Part shown: one piece after another, positions 52,725-62,523 of the stretch
How positions within the stretch are numbered: the first letter of the stretch is position 1
Layout: each line of letters opens with the position of its first letter
Source: Olivibacter domesticus
Lineage (GTDB): Bacteria; Bacteroidota; Bacteroidia; Sphingobacteriales; Sphingobacteriaceae
Assembly: GCF_900109575.1 (NCBI RefSeq)
Contig: NZ_FOAF01000004.1
Coordinates: 124,001 to 188,000 of the forward strand
Length of the DNA: 64,000 nucleotides
Direction: 5' to 3'
Made by a program: the position numbers and the translations under genes
Notes under the pieces: model-generated
What the model was told of the DNA's origin: nothing
Database searches by the model: none
Seen by the model: only the letters and a program-made list of their open reading frames with translations

Positions 52725-54290
52725 TTAAGGCAAACGTTGTGCATTCGCTGCGGCCATTTCCGGGTGTAGGCGTGCCTCGTCTAGTGGGTACGGAAAAAGT
52801 CTCATTTTCTCCGTAACAACCGGTTGCAGTCCGCAAGCCTGTAAGTAGGCATTGCTTATTTCCTCATATTTACCAAGACGTATTAAATCTGGTCTTCTTT
52901 TGTACTCAAAAACCAATTCGAATCCTCTTTCATCAACAATTGCTTGCACCATCGCTTCTTTAGAAGCGGGTGCTGGAAAATCAGCACTCTCTCCATATTT
53001 AGGAGCGCCCGCTCTTCCTCTGATCTCATTTAAATAGAGCAAGGCCTGCGCTGGGCCCCCTAGCTCATTTTCAATCTCTGCTTTACATAAAATAACGTCC
53101 GCGATACGAAAGACCTGAATAGTCCGACCGTCTAAATACGAGTTGTTAACCATTTCGTAAGAGTATTTTTTCGTGGCAACATTCTGTAATAATTTGACGG
53201 TATCTGCAGGTGGCTTTGTTTGTCCTTCATCGGGCATCATATAATAAAAGCCGTGTGTAGTAGACGCATCTCTTTCAGCTCTCCCTTCATAGTTATAATA
53301 AAAGAATTGCTTTCTGGGATCGCTATCAGCGTACTTTCTCCAAAACTGCAGCGATACGCCATAATACTGCCATCGATCGGGTACTTCTCGATTATCCGAA
53401 GGTCCAAAGTGATTGGTTATTTCCCCACCATTAAGTGCCGGTTCATGAAGCACACCGAAAATCATCCCCATATCCACCTTATTGTTATCCGACCATTCAT
53501 TTTTAAAATCGGGGTTAAGCTTGTAAACTCCGCGAGCCCTTAATTCAAGTACTTGATCGATATAAACTTTAGCGTTCACATAATCATGCGATCGCATATA
53601 CATTTTACCCAACAGCGTTAACGCAGCCCCTTTAGTAGCTCTACCCAACCCTAATTCTGCTGCCCATTTTTCAGGCAGGTTCGCGATGGCAAATTGACAA
53701 TCCTCAGCAATCAATGAGTCTACCCTTTCAACTGATGCCAGCGGTTCATTGTAACTCTCTGCCGGATTTTTTGTTTCAACAATTAAAGGTACTGGTCCCC
53801 AGGCATCGACAAGATCACTATAAGATAAGGCTCTTAAGAATCTTGCTTGACCCAATATCTGATTTTTTCGATCGTCTGCCATCTGTACATTATCAATATT
53901 TGCAATTAACATATTCGCATTACTGATTACCTGATACATATTCTGCCAGTTGAATTTAAAATACCGGTTATTATCATCATAGGTAAAATTACTCAGCTTC
54001 GTGGGATCACCGGCAGCCGTTGAAAAACCCATATCAGTGGTGTAATCCGTTGTCATAACCAAATAACCAGCGTAATAAAGATAGGCATCGCCTGGGTAAG
54101 GTGATAAACTGGCATAGATACCCGTCAAAGCTGCATCAATATCACTTTCTGTCGAATAGGCATTTTTGGTTGTTAGATCACTGTACAATTCCGGTTCTAA
54201 TTTAGTGCATGCACTAAATGTCCCTCCGAGCGTTATGAACACTAACATGCTTAATGTAAGCTCTTTTATAGTTGTTTTAATCCGTGTCAT
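52725..54290 (-). CDS. SusD/RagB-family outer-membrane lipoprotein
   Basis: This 521-residue SusD protein has a lipoprotein signal (LTLSMLVFITLGGTFSAC, with Cys in FSAC|T). The mature start is KLEPELYSDLTTKNAY, then TPR-like helices (QARFLRALSYSDLVDAWGPV), a C-terminal SusD domain with YPLDEARLHPEM and the usual final asparagine-rich end (AAANAQRLP). It binds the glycan outside the cell and partners with the SusC encoded 28 bp upstream. The next gene downstream starts about 10 bp after its stop, so the locus is one transcript. Confidence 0.93.
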   Translation of the reverse strand: MTRIKTTIKELTLSMLVFITLGGTFSACTKLEPELYSDLTTKNAYSTESDIDAALTGIYASLSPYPGDAYLYYAGYLVMTTDYTTDMGFSTAAGDPTKLSNFTYDDNNRYFKFNWQNMYQVISNANMLIANIDNVQMADDRKNQILGQARFLRALSYSDLVDAWGPVPLIVETKNPAESYNEPLASVERVDSLIAEDCQFAIANLPEKWAAELGLGRATKGAALTLLGKMYMRSHDYVNAKVYIDQVLELRARGVYKLNPDFKNEWSDNNKVDMGMIFGVLHEPALNGGEITNHFGPSDNREVPDRWQYYGVSLQFWRKYADSDPRKQFFYYNYEGRAERDASTTHGFYYMMPDEGQTKPPADTVKLLQNVATKKYSYEMVNNSYLDGRTIQVFRIADVILCKAEIENELGGPAQALLYLNEIRGRAGAPKYGESADFPAPASKEAMVQAIVDERGFELVFEYKRRPDLIRLGKYEEISNAYLQACGLQPVVTEKMRLFPYPLDEARLHPEMAAANAQRLP

Positions 54291-54317
54291 TTGTATTGTA
54301 TTTTAAGTTAGGCTACG

Positions 54318-57300
54318 TTAAAAATTGGCATTTATCCCAAAAGTGAATACCCGCATACTTGGATACGAGTTAAAGTCTAATCCCGCTCCTGCATTAGCGG
54401 TTTGTGCATTTCCGCTATATTTTATGAGCGCATCATTTTCATAGGCCTTCGTATCGACCTCCGGATCCCAGCCAGAATAACCACTGATGGTGAATAAATT
54501 CTCTGCCATCACGTACACTCTTAAAGAACTAATGGCTTTTGTTTTAAAAGGCACTGTATAACCTAAGGTTAGATTTTTCAACCTTAAAAAAGAAGCATCT
54601 TCAATAAAATGATCATTCACATACCCTCCATATTGTGAATAAAAGAAGCCGTTTCTCGGTAAGTTGGTATCCGTATTTTCTGGAGTCCAGCGATTCAATG
54701 CTTCGGTAGTACGTTTCCACTCCATATTCATACGGGTCATATTGAGCAGGTCATTACCCAGATTTCCGTAAATAAAGACGGCAAGATCAAAATTCTTATA
54801 AGAAAAAGTGTTGGTGATACCGTACGTTAATTTCGGATAGGCAGAACCTATAATCGCTCTATCAGCAGATGTAATCAAGCCATCGCCATTCACATCCTCA
54901 AATTTAGGATCTCCAGGTTTCGCATTTGGTTGCGGACCATAATTCTCTCCCTGCTGCAATACACCATTATATTTATATCCAAATAGAGAGCCGAGCGGCT
55001 CTCCCTCGCGAATGATAGCATATGCTTCTTCAGAAACATTTCCTATTGGTTTAGAAGATGTTAATAAAATTTCATTTTGACCACCCAAACTCAACACCTT
55101 ATTGCGATTCATAGCAATATTAACCTTCGTATCCCATTTAAATTCGCCTGTTAGGTTTTTACTAGCCACGGCAAACTCCAAACCTTTATTTTCAACCGAG
55201 CCCACATTACTTTGTCCAGTGGTATAACCCGTATAGATAGGAAGGTTTACCTTAATAAGTAGGTCATTTGTTTTCTTGTAATAGGCATCCATCGTAAAGG
55301 AGATGCGGTCATTTAATACTGCCAGATCAACCCCGGCATTATACTGCGAAGTAGTTTCCCATTTCAATTTACTGTTTTCAGGAGACGTGGCATTCAGGTA
55401 ACTTCCACTTACGTTATTTATTCCGTCAAAAGTATAGTTAGCATTGCTCATTAAACCATAAGAGGCGTAGTTACCAATTCGCTCATTACCTGTCTTACCA
55501 TAACCAAGGCGAAATTTCATATCCGAAAAAGTCGTTTGGCCCTTCATAAAAGACTCATTGATAATTTTCCAAGCGAAAGATCCGGACGGAAAGGTGCCCC
55601 ACCGATTATCGGCACCGAATCTCGAAGACCCATCATGTCGAACCGTGAATGTAAATAAATATTTATCGTCGAATGAGTAGTTGGCTCTGCCAAAGAAAGA
55701 TACCAGGATATTTTCAGATTTATAGGAGCTCACCCCTGTAATGGTAGAAGCCGCACCTAAATTATTATAGCCGTATAGATCTGTTGAAAAGCCATATACA
55801 TCTATTCCCTTCCTGTTATTAATGAATTTTTCGTAAGAATACCCCCCCATAACACTCAGGTTATGATTCGAAGCAAAAGTCTTATTATAAGTTACAAACA
55901 TGTCTGCCAAATTATGTGTCAAACCATAATCTGCTACATTTGCCACACCATTATCAATACTTCCTTGATACGATTCACGACTTAAGTATCCGCCCAGTTG
56001 ATCATTTAAAATTTCAGTACCTGCATCAAAGCGAGCAGTCAATCCTTTCATGGGTGTAATTTCCAGGTACATATTGCCATTAAATTTATCCCGCTGCACA
56101 TCATTTCTTCTCGATAAAAGGTTCGCTAAAGGGTTATCACCTTTACCCCCTGGAGGGCGTCCAAAAGAGCCATCAGCGTTATACACAGGAACAGTAGGAT
56201 CATAGGTTAAGATGCCATATAACACATTTGAATTCAGTATATTCCCATCATATACTTGGTAATTTGAATTTTCGCGCTGGGCAAATATAGTGGCTCCCGC
56301 TTTTATGTAGTCGTTTATCGTTTGATCAATGTTTACTCTTCCGGAGAACCTACTAAAATCCGTGTTCTGTAAAATCCCCTTCTGATTAAAGTACCCTAGG
56401 CTGCTCAATACTCTGGTTTTATCGCCCCCACCAGTAAACTGGAGATTATGGTTTTGCACCACCCCCTTTCGTGTAGTTGCCGCGATCCAATCTGTATTTA
56501 CGTCCGATTCAAGTTGAGAAGGAGTATACACACCATATTCTTGATTCTCCTGTCCGTTTATCTCTTTATATAGCGCATTTGATAGTTCCATATAAGGCTT
56601 GGCATCTAACATCTCAAAGGGCACAATCGCCTTTTGAACCCCTGTATAGCCGCTGTAAGCAATATTATTTTGTCCTGATTTCCCTCTTTTTGTGGTGATC
56701 ATAACCACTCCATTGGCTCCTCTGGAACCATAGATAGCTGTTGCAGAAGCATCTTTCAAAATTTCCATCGATGCGATGTCGTCCGGATTAATGTTAACGC
56801 CATTATTACTTGGAAAACCATCAATTACATAGAGCGGCTCATTGGTACTGCTTACAGAATTAGAACCCCTGATACGGATAGACATACTACCTCCAGGAGC
56901 CTTGGAATTTTGGGTTACAACCACGCCCGATGCACGACCTTGCAAGGCTTGTGCGACATTGCTGACAGCTCCCCCTTTGGTCAAGTCGTCCGCACTTAAG
57001 GATGAAATAGCACCGGTTAAATCACCTTTCTTTTGCGTACCATATCCAACTACTACGACCTCATCTAACCTAGACTCAACGCTTTGTAAAACCACATTGA
57101 CGGTGCCGCCGCTACCTACAGGAATTTCTTTTTCTGCATATCCAACAAATCGGAAAACCAAAATTGCATTTGCCGGAACTTTAAGGGTATAATTCCCATT
57201 AGCATTGGTAGTAGTTCCCTTCGATGTTGCTCCTTTAACAAACACCGAAACTCCCGCTAAAAAGGCCAATGAATCTTTCACTGTCCCGCTGATCTCTATA

Positions 57301-57689
57301 TCTTGGAGAAATTTCGGTGGCTTATTCTTATTCACGGGAATAATTGTAATGGTGCTATTATGTATCCTATAATCAAGGTTCTTATCGGTTAAGACTTTTT
57401 CCAATACTTCTTTCATGGGAGTCTTATCCGCTTGTACTGAAACTTCTCCGACCTGTTTAAGCTGTTCTTCGTTATAAAGAAACCTGTAATTAGTTTGTTT
57501 CTTTAATACTGACAATACCTCTTTAAGGGATGCATTTTTTACTGATATACTAACTTGCTGTGCATTTCCAGCAGCATATAGCCCCAGAGAAAAAGCAAAG
57601 ACCATTAATAATGTCAATTTCATAATCCTTGCAATTAAAAAACAAAGCCCTTTATCATTCGGTTCTTTGTCATAAAATAAGTAATTCAT
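54318..57689 (-). CDS. SusC/RagA-family TonB-linked receptor with STN domain
   Basis: This 1123-residue transporter has the long, charged leader often seen in this group (MNYLFYDKEPNDKGLCFLIA) before the hydrophobic signal (MKLTLLMVFAFSLGLYAAG). An STN domain covers about 45-115 (SLKEVLSVLKKQTNYRFLY), which passes signals to FecR. A CarboxypepD_reg domain follows at about 130-205, then the motif LDEVVVVGYGTQKKGDLTGA, a plug (IRIRGSNSV-type, MEILKDASATAIYGSRGANG) and the barrel ending MRVFTFGINANF. STN plus the nearby sigma/FecR genes indicate induction by its own ligand. The upstream FecR gene is 154 bp away. Confidence 0.94.
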   Translation of the reverse strand: MNYLFYDKEPNDKGLCFLIARIMKLTLLMVFAFSLGLYAAGNAQQVSISVKNASLKEVLSVLKKQTNYRFLYNEEQLKQVGEVSVQADKTPMKEVLEKVLTDKNLDYRIHNSTITIIPVNKNKPPKFLQDIEISGTVKDSLAFLAGVSVFVKGATSKGTTTNANGNYTLKVPANAILVFRFVGYAEKEIPVGSGGTVNVVLQSVESRLDEVVVVGYGTQKKGDLTGAISSLSADDLTKGGAVSNVAQALQGRASGVVVTQNSKAPGGSMSIRIRGSNSVSSTNEPLYVIDGFPSNNGVNINPDDIASMEILKDASATAIYGSRGANGVVMITTKRGKSGQNNIAYSGYTGVQKAIVPFEMLDAKPYMELSNALYKEINGQENQEYGVYTPSQLESDVNTDWIAATTRKGVVQNHNLQFTGGGDKTRVLSSLGYFNQKGILQNTDFSRFSGRVNIDQTINDYIKAGATIFAQRENSNYQVYDGNILNSNVLYGILTYDPTVPVYNADGSFGRPPGGKGDNPLANLLSRRNDVQRDKFNGNMYLEITPMKGLTARFDAGTEILNDQLGGYLSRESYQGSIDNGVANVADYGLTHNLADMFVTYNKTFASNHNLSVMGGYSYEKFINNRKGIDVYGFSTDLYGYNNLGAASTITGVSSYKSENILVSFFGRANYSFDDKYLFTFTVRHDGSSRFGADNRWGTFPSGSFAWKIINESFMKGQTTFSDMKFRLGYGKTGNERIGNYASYGLMSNANYTFDGINNVSGSYLNATSPENSKLKWETTSQYNAGVDLAVLNDRISFTMDAYYKKTNDLLIKVNLPIYTGYTTGQSNVGSVENKGLEFAVASKNLTGEFKWDTKVNIAMNRNKVLSLGGQNEILLTSSKPIGNVSEEAYAIIREGEPLGSLFGYKYNGVLQQGENYGPQPNAKPGDPKFEDVNGDGLITSADRAIIGSAYPKLTYGITNTFSYKNFDLAVFIYGNLGNDLLNMTRMNMEWKRTTEALNRWTPENTDTNLPRNGFFYSQYGGYVNDHFIEDASFLRLKNLTLGYTVPFKTKAISSLRVYVMAENLFTISGYSGWDPEVDTKAYENDALIKYSGNAQTANAGAGLDFNSYPSMRVFTFGINANF

Positions 57690-57843
57690 ATTTTCGTATA
57701 GTTAGGGTTGGGTGTTAATTAGAGACATTAAATAATTTCAGACTAGCCTTAACAATTATCCGGGAGTGTTGGAGCACTTCCGGTTTTTGTTTTAAACTTT
57801 ATTTTATCACCACTAGGTTGGTTTTGCTTTCATATTAAACATA

Positions 57844-59004
57844 TTAATTAGGTGCTTCACCATCAACGATTAACTTGCGCCCATCAATGCTAAAGGTTAG
57901 TCCACTAACATCTTTTAACATTTCAAGCACCTCACTTAGATTTTCCTTACGGCTAATGCTTCCTCCAATGTGGATATCGGGTATATCCTTCTTAAAAATC
58001 AACTCTAAGTCATACCAACGTGCAACTTCTTCCAATATGGGCTTAAGAAGATCTTCGTTGAACAAAAAATATCCGTCTTTCCAGGCAATGGTTTTCTCGA
58101 TGTCTGCCGGGCTAACCTTAATTCTCCCATTGTTAACGACTGCCTGTTCACCTGGTTTTAGGTAGTTCTGTTGTTCAGCTCGCTGTACACGAACGGCCCC
58201 TTCTACCAATGTCGTAATACTAGAACTAGTATAGTTTGATACATTGAAGCTGGTTCCCAGCACAGTTATTTCAGTATCGTCAAGTTCGACTTTAAACGGA
58301 AAGGAGCTATTTTTAGCAACCTCAAAATACGCTTCCCCTTTGAGTTTAACTCTTCGCTCCTTAGCCGTAAAGTTGATTGGAAAGCTCAAGCTAGAGGAGG
58401 CATTTATCCATACACGTGTACCGTCCGCTAGCGAAAGTTTATAAGTTCCTCCTTTGGGTATTTCCAACGTATTAAAAAGCGCATCTATCTTATTTTCATT
58501 AGCATTATTACCGTATACTAACTCGCCATCTTTTCCTTTTACACTCGTTCCATTCTTTTCATTTAACTCTATGGAAGCATCCGTTAGTGCGATAGATCGT
58601 CCGTTCGATAAAACAAGCCTTGCTTGATTCCCTCCGGGCAGTACATCATTTGCGTAGCGATGAGATTTATCGGGAACGATTTTGTCGTCCTTTTTTTTAT
58701 ACCATAAACTAAAAAATAAAAAAAACATAATAGCTGCCGCGGCTCCTAACCATTGTTTCCAAGAGTTTTTCTGCCTTTTGATCTTCTTCCCCTTGAACCG
58801 CTCCCAAGCGGCTGTTGCGTCACGCTCTTTCATAGAAGCTAATCTATGCTCGATCGATGCGGTTTCTTTATATGATTCTAAAAGGTTTCTGATATGATCA
58901 TCCTTCCTTTTTAAGGCCAAGAATGCCTCCTCTTCTTCTTTCGAAAGCGTTTGATGTATATATCCAGAAATCAATCGAGCTATTTCCAAAGGATCGTGCT
59001 TCAT
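57844..59004 (-). CDS. FecR-family anti-sigma factor of the SusCD locus
   Basis: The start is placed at ATG 59004 (MKHDPLEIARLISGYIHQTL), the usual opening of this group. The 13 codons before it are rich in Arg and Lys and unlikely. A cytoplasmic sigma-binding part reaches about residue 75, then a membrane helix (WLGAAAAIMFFLFFSLWY). The FecR domain follows (TLEIPKGGTYKLSLADGTRV, VKLKGEAYFEVAKNSSFPF), then DUF4974 with ILEEVARWYDLELIFKKD. It would hold the sigma factor until SusC signals through its STN domain. The gene lies 221 bp after the sigma gene. Confidence 0.93.
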   Translation of the reverse strand: MKHDPLEIARLISGYIHQTLSKEEEEAFLALKRKDDHIRNLLESYKETASIEHRLASMKERDATAAWERFKGKKIKRQKNSWKQWLGAAAAIMFFLFFSLWYKKKDDKIVPDKSHRYANDVLPGGNQARLVLSNGRSIALTDASIELNEKNGTSVKGKDGELVYGNNANENKIDALFNTLEIPKGGTYKLSLADGTRVWINASSSLSFPINFTAKERRVKLKGEAYFEVAKNSSFPFKVELDDTEITVLGTSFNVSNYTSSSITTLVEGAVRVQRAEQQNYLKPGEQAVVNNGRIKVSPADIEKTIAWKDGYFLFNEDLLKPILEEVARWYDLELIFKKDIPDIHIGGSISRKENLSEVLEMLKDVSGLTFSIDGRKLIVDGEAPN

Positions 59005-59225
59005 ACCTGTTTTTTTCCTTTTATTACTAAGGCACCTAGGCATGAAAAAAGAATGGAATTTTTTTAAAAAAAATTAGTAAAGGATGTTTTTGAGGTATGG
59101 AGTTATTGGAATTTGGTTTATCTTCATACTAGGTCTTGTCGATCGTGGCTAAAAATAAATTTCTCCACTCCCCACTACCTCTTCTTACATTGGCATCGGA
59201 AATAACACTGATTGAAAAAGTATAT

Positions 59226-59786
59226 CTAACGAAAAAGGATTGCTATTAAAACACTAAATAGCTCTGGTTTAAGCCGTTGTTTTAATAAAGTCAATGCCCG
59301 TTGTTTTTGACTTTTAACCGTATGAATGCTAAGGCCCATCAGCTCGGCAATTTGTGGATTTTTAAGCCCTTCAAGATACCCTAATCGACAGACCATCGAA
59401 CAACCTTTAGGAAGTTTTTCCAATGCTTCCATTAGTTCTCCTAGCACTTCGCTATGAATAAGTTCATCTATTACCTGTTTTTCATCAACTAATACAGGAG
59501 GATAATTCTTTTGATAATTTTTAATGACCTTTCCATGCCGTATACGATTTAAGGCATCATGCTTAATCGTTGTATAGAGATAAGATTTTACCACCTGATC
59601 ATTCATGGCAATATGCGCTCTTTGTTCCCAGAAAATGACGAATGCATCTTGCACGAGATCTTCGGCCTCTTCTTCATTTTCCAATAAATGATATGCAAAT
59701 TCAAAAAGACGAGGATAATATCTTTTAAACAATTCTTCAATTGATAAAAGACCAGATTGATCCCTATGAATGCGCCGACTTATCAT
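59226..59786 (-). CDS. ECF-type RNA polymerase sigma factor of the SusCD locus
   Basis: This 186-residue sigma-70 protein has region 2 near 15-85 (RYYPRLFEFAYHLLENEEEA, EDLVQDAFVIFWEQR) and region 4 near 120-175 (LPKGCSMVCRLGYLEGLKN, then the HTH IAELMGLSIHTVKSQKQRA). With FecR and the STN-type SusC it forms the standard trans-envelope switch that turns on a glycan locus when substrate arrives. A LacI-type palindrome lies 157 bp upstream, hinting at a second layer of control. No -7/-33 box was found. Confidence 0.94.
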   Translation of the reverse strand: MISRRIHRDQSGLLSIEELFKRYYPRLFEFAYHLLENEEEAEDLVQDAFVIFWEQRAHIAMNDQVVKSYLYTTIKHDALNRIRHGKVIKNYQKNYPPVLVDEKQVIDELIHSEVLGELMEALEKLPKGCSMVCRLGYLEGLKNPQIAELMGLSIHTVKSQKQRALTLLKQRLKPELFSVLIAILFR

Positions 59787-59942
59787 AAAGCGTATTTACT
59801 TTAATGTAGATAATTAAATATCCTTTAAATACCCTGTGTTTAATACTGGTCTATAAAATTGTATTAGCTATTTAATCTGAAAGATTGATTATTTTAATCA
59901 AGTGTAGAAACTTTTTAGAAGAAAAACAAATCCTTCTTAAAC

Positions 59943-59954
59943 GCAACCGATTGC
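59943..59954. promoter_or_regulatory. putative LacI-type operator, copy 3
   Basis: GCAACCGATTGC, one base different from copy 1, lies 157 bp upstream of the ECF sigma gene and just beyond the end of the phosphatase gene at 60013. The flank is AAAC. The sigma gene is the only promoter it could serve nearby. Confidence 0.55.
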
Positions 59955-60012
59955 GCTAAAAAGGATTGAAGCTTTCTCCTAATGATAGGATTAATCGATA
60001 TGATCGGTACTT

Positions 60013-61215
60013 TTATTTCTTTATTTCGTATTCACCTACCACTTGCCCATCATCTCTCTTCATTTCGATTATTAAGTTTTTTTGGTTGGCTTCAAAATGG
60101 ATAATGGTACGATTCCCCTCTTTAGGGCCACCTCCTATTATAATTGGATAAGTATGTTCCTCATTAGGTGGATGTACGCCATATCGGTGCGTGTGCCCTG
60201 AAATTACTAGATCTACTTTATTATGCTCAAAAATAGGATCGAAAACCTCGCGACAATGTAAGGTCCCATGCCAGTCGCCCGAATGGAAGGGAGGAATATG
60301 CATCATCACCACTCTATATGTCGCCCGCTTATATTCCTCATGCTGCGTCACTTGTTCTAACCAAAGAGCTTGTTCTTTTCTATAACTATCAAAATCTACT
60401 ATACCTGCATAAACCGGATGATCGTCCGGTTTATCTTCACCCGTATCAAGAATAATCCAATAAACTGGGCCTTGTTTAAAACTATAATAATAGCTATCCG
60501 TTGGATAAGAAAAATAGTCTTTAAATTCTCTTCTGAATTTACCCCTGGTTTCATGATTTCCTCTGCTCATGATAAAAGGCTTTTCACTGGCGAATAGGGT
60601 AGTCACCGGAAGCAGTAAATGATCAATAATCTGTTGTTCATCCTCTTGATAATCAAACATATCGCCATTCAAAAAAGCAAAATCATAGGATTTTTCGCCT
60701 CGTATAGCCATCAGGTCTTTAAAAGAATGCGGGCGATCGTGAATATCATTAAAAACTAAACAAGTAACACTTTCAGCATCTTCTACCGGCGTCGTAAAAC
60801 TATATTGTTCACTTGTTATTTGTTTACCGTAAACAAGCTCGTAGGGTTTAAATAACGATATTTCCTTTGAAATAACACGATACTTATAAGTAGTTCCAGG
60901 CTTCAAGTTGCGAATATGTATATTGTTTATACGCTGATATGCTTCCACAAATCCATCGCTTTCTTCTTGCGCCTTATGCTCCAGCTGGTCTTCCCCATAC
61001 TCTACCCAACTATAGGCCTTATTGGATGTCAGAAAAACGAGATCAACACTAGTTGGCGTAAGTACCTGTAAATATGGAGGCGTCAAGAACCGGTGTTCGC
61101 CCTGCTGCATCGGCTCGAAAACACTTGCCTTTAAAGGACTTATATTAACGACTGTTAATGCAGAAGCAGCTGTTAGCTGGCTTAGAAATTTTCGGCGTTG
61201 ATTAGCGATCTTCAT
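60013..61215 (-). CDS. Tat-exported metallophosphatase with N-terminal Fn3/purple-acid-phosphatase-like domain
   Basis: This 400-residue phosphoesterase has an N-terminus with a twin-arginine signal (MKIANQRRKFLSQLTAASAL). A beta-sandwich at about 45-140 (PPYLQVLTPTSVDLVFLTS) resembles the purple acid phosphatase N-domain. The calcineurin-like core follows at about 150-385 with all metal motifs: VFNDIHD, LNGDMFDY, SRGNHETRG, MMHIPPFHSGDW and SGHTHRYG. It would hydrolyse phosphomonoesters or diesters in the periplasm. A perfect LacI-type palindrome lies 78 bp before the start, so it may be coregulated with the glycosidases. It stands apart from the sigma gene downstream by 226 bp. Confidence 0.9.
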   Translation of the reverse strand: MKIANQRRKFLSQLTAASALTVVNISPLKASVFEPMQQGEHRFLTPPYLQVLTPTSVDLVFLTSNKAYSWVEYGEDQLEHKAQEESDGFVEAYQRINNIHIRNLKPGTTYKYRVISKEISLFKPYELVYGKQITSEQYSFTTPVEDAESVTCLVFNDIHDRPHSFKDLMAIRGEKSYDFAFLNGDMFDYQEDEQQIIDHLLLPVTTLFASEKPFIMSRGNHETRGKFRREFKDYFSYPTDSYYYSFKQGPVYWIILDTGEDKPDDHPVYAGIVDFDSYRKEQALWLEQVTQHEEYKRATYRVVMMHIPPFHSGDWHGTLHCREVFDPIFEHNKVDLVISGHTHRYGVHPPNEEHTYPIIIGGGPKEGNRTIIHFEANQKNLIIEMKRDDGQVVGEYEIKK

Positions 61216-61292
61216 GGTTTATTAATCGTTTAGTATCTTAAGGACAATCAATAATAATCTTTATCGTCCGTATTTACAACAAGAAAGAAAAC

Positions 61293-61304
61293 GCAATCGA
61301 TTGC
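61293..61304. promoter_or_regulatory. putative LacI-type operator, copy 4
   Basis: GCAATCGATTGC is identical to copy 1 and lies 78 bp upstream of the phosphatase start at 61215, flanked by AAAAC and TTAA. The distance suits repression or activation at a promoter within the 188-bp spacer. Confidence 0.6.
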
Positions 61305-61403
61305 TTAACCGACTATTATCATAACACGATACAACGGCGTTCCAACGACAAGTTGCCTGAGGCAAATTGCCAATGGTATCCAAAAATTATTTAGGAAAAA
61401 AAT

Positions 61404-62468
61404 TTAGTTTTGAAGAAGCTTAATCTCAAATAGCTTATCCCAATTTTTACCCGTTACATATAGATGTTTCCCTTGCGGGTCATAAGCGATACCATTGAGT
61501 ACGTTGGTATCTTCTTTTACATCTTTTTGAGGAAGTAAACCAATCAGGTTTATTTCAGCTTCTACCTCTCCAGATGTAGGATTAATAACGGCAATAATAT
61601 CTGAATAATAAATATTAGCGTATATTTTACCATCAATATATTCCAACTCATTCAGGTTGTCTACTGGTCCTTTGTTATTATAAACTTCAATAAATCCTTC
61701 TTCTTTATAGGTATCTTTATTTAAAAAATATAGTTTATTGGAACCATCCGATTTAATAAGCCTTTTCCCGTCATAACAAATTCCCCACCCCTCTGTGCTA
61801 GATTGATAAGAAAACTCACCAACCTTTTCGAAAGTATTTTTATTATACACAAAACCAACACCCTCCTGCCAAGTAAGCTGAATAATCTTATCTCCAACAA
61901 AGGTCATACCCTCACCGAAATATTTGGAAGGTAGGTCGTATTTTTGGACTACTTTACCTGTTTTCAGCTCCACTTTTCGTAAAGTAGACTGTCCTCGTTG
62001 ACCGGTACTTTCATACAAAAATCCGTTATGGAATTCCAGTCCCTGTGTATAGGCATGGTCATCATGCGGGTAAGTATTTATCACGCTGAAGCTGTATTGT
62101 TCTGGTAGTTTTGATGCAATGACCACCACGTTTGTATTCGCAGTTTCTGTCTCACCTTTAGCATATACAGTAGCTGTTACCAACCTGCTCCCCATTCGCA
62201 AACTGTCTGTTCTAAGCCAAATGGCACTACTATCTTTCGTTATTCTATAAGGTTTATTATCCAATTTATAAACAATCGAATCATAAGGGAGATTGGCAGG
62301 TATATTGAGTTGTAAGGCGACACTATCTCCTTTGTTGATTAATGTCCCTGATTCAGGTGATTCAAAATTGAAAGAAGTATCGGAAGAAGATCCATTAGCA
62401 GATTTATCACGATTACAGGCTGCTACACTACATAAAGTTGCTAAACAGAACAGCAAAAATTTATTCAT
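61404..62468 (-). CDS. glutaminyl-peptide cyclotransferase (plant/bacterial QC type), lipoprotein
   Basis: The start is placed at ATG 62468, giving a lipoprotein signal (MNKFLLFCLATLCSVAAC, Cys18). The ATG at 62501 would add an ill-fitting leader. A beta-sandwich region runs to about 110. The PF05096 five-bladed propeller follows with DHAYTQGLEFHNGFLYESTG, YFGEGMTFVGDKIIQLTW, NELEYIDGKIYANIY and VLNGIAYDPQGKHLYVTGK. The enzyme converts N-terminal glutamine to pyroglutamate with loss of ammonia. It is separated from yraN by a repeat-filled spacer and is probably independent of the phosphatase. Confidence 0.88.
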   Translation of the reverse strand: MNKFLLFCLATLCSVAACNRDKSANGSSSDTSFNFESPESGTLINKGDSVALQLNIPANLPYDSIVYKLDNKPYRITKDSSAIWLRTDSLRMGSRLVTATVYAKGETETANTNVVVIASKLPEQYSFSVINTYPHDDHAYTQGLEFHNGFLYESTGQRGQSTLRKVELKTGKVVQKYDLPSKYFGEGMTFVGDKIIQLTWQEGVGFVYNKNTFEKVGEFSYQSSTEGWGICYDGKRLIKSDGSNKLYFLNKDTYKEEGFIEVYNNKGPVDNLNELEYIDGKIYANIYYSDIIAVINPTSGEVEAEINLIGLLPQKDVKEDTNVLNGIAYDPQGKHLYVTGKNWDKLFEIKLLQN

Positions 62469-62523
62469 ACACAAATATAGAATATGTAAGGTATATGACA
62501 TAATTTAATAAGTATAAGCTTTT

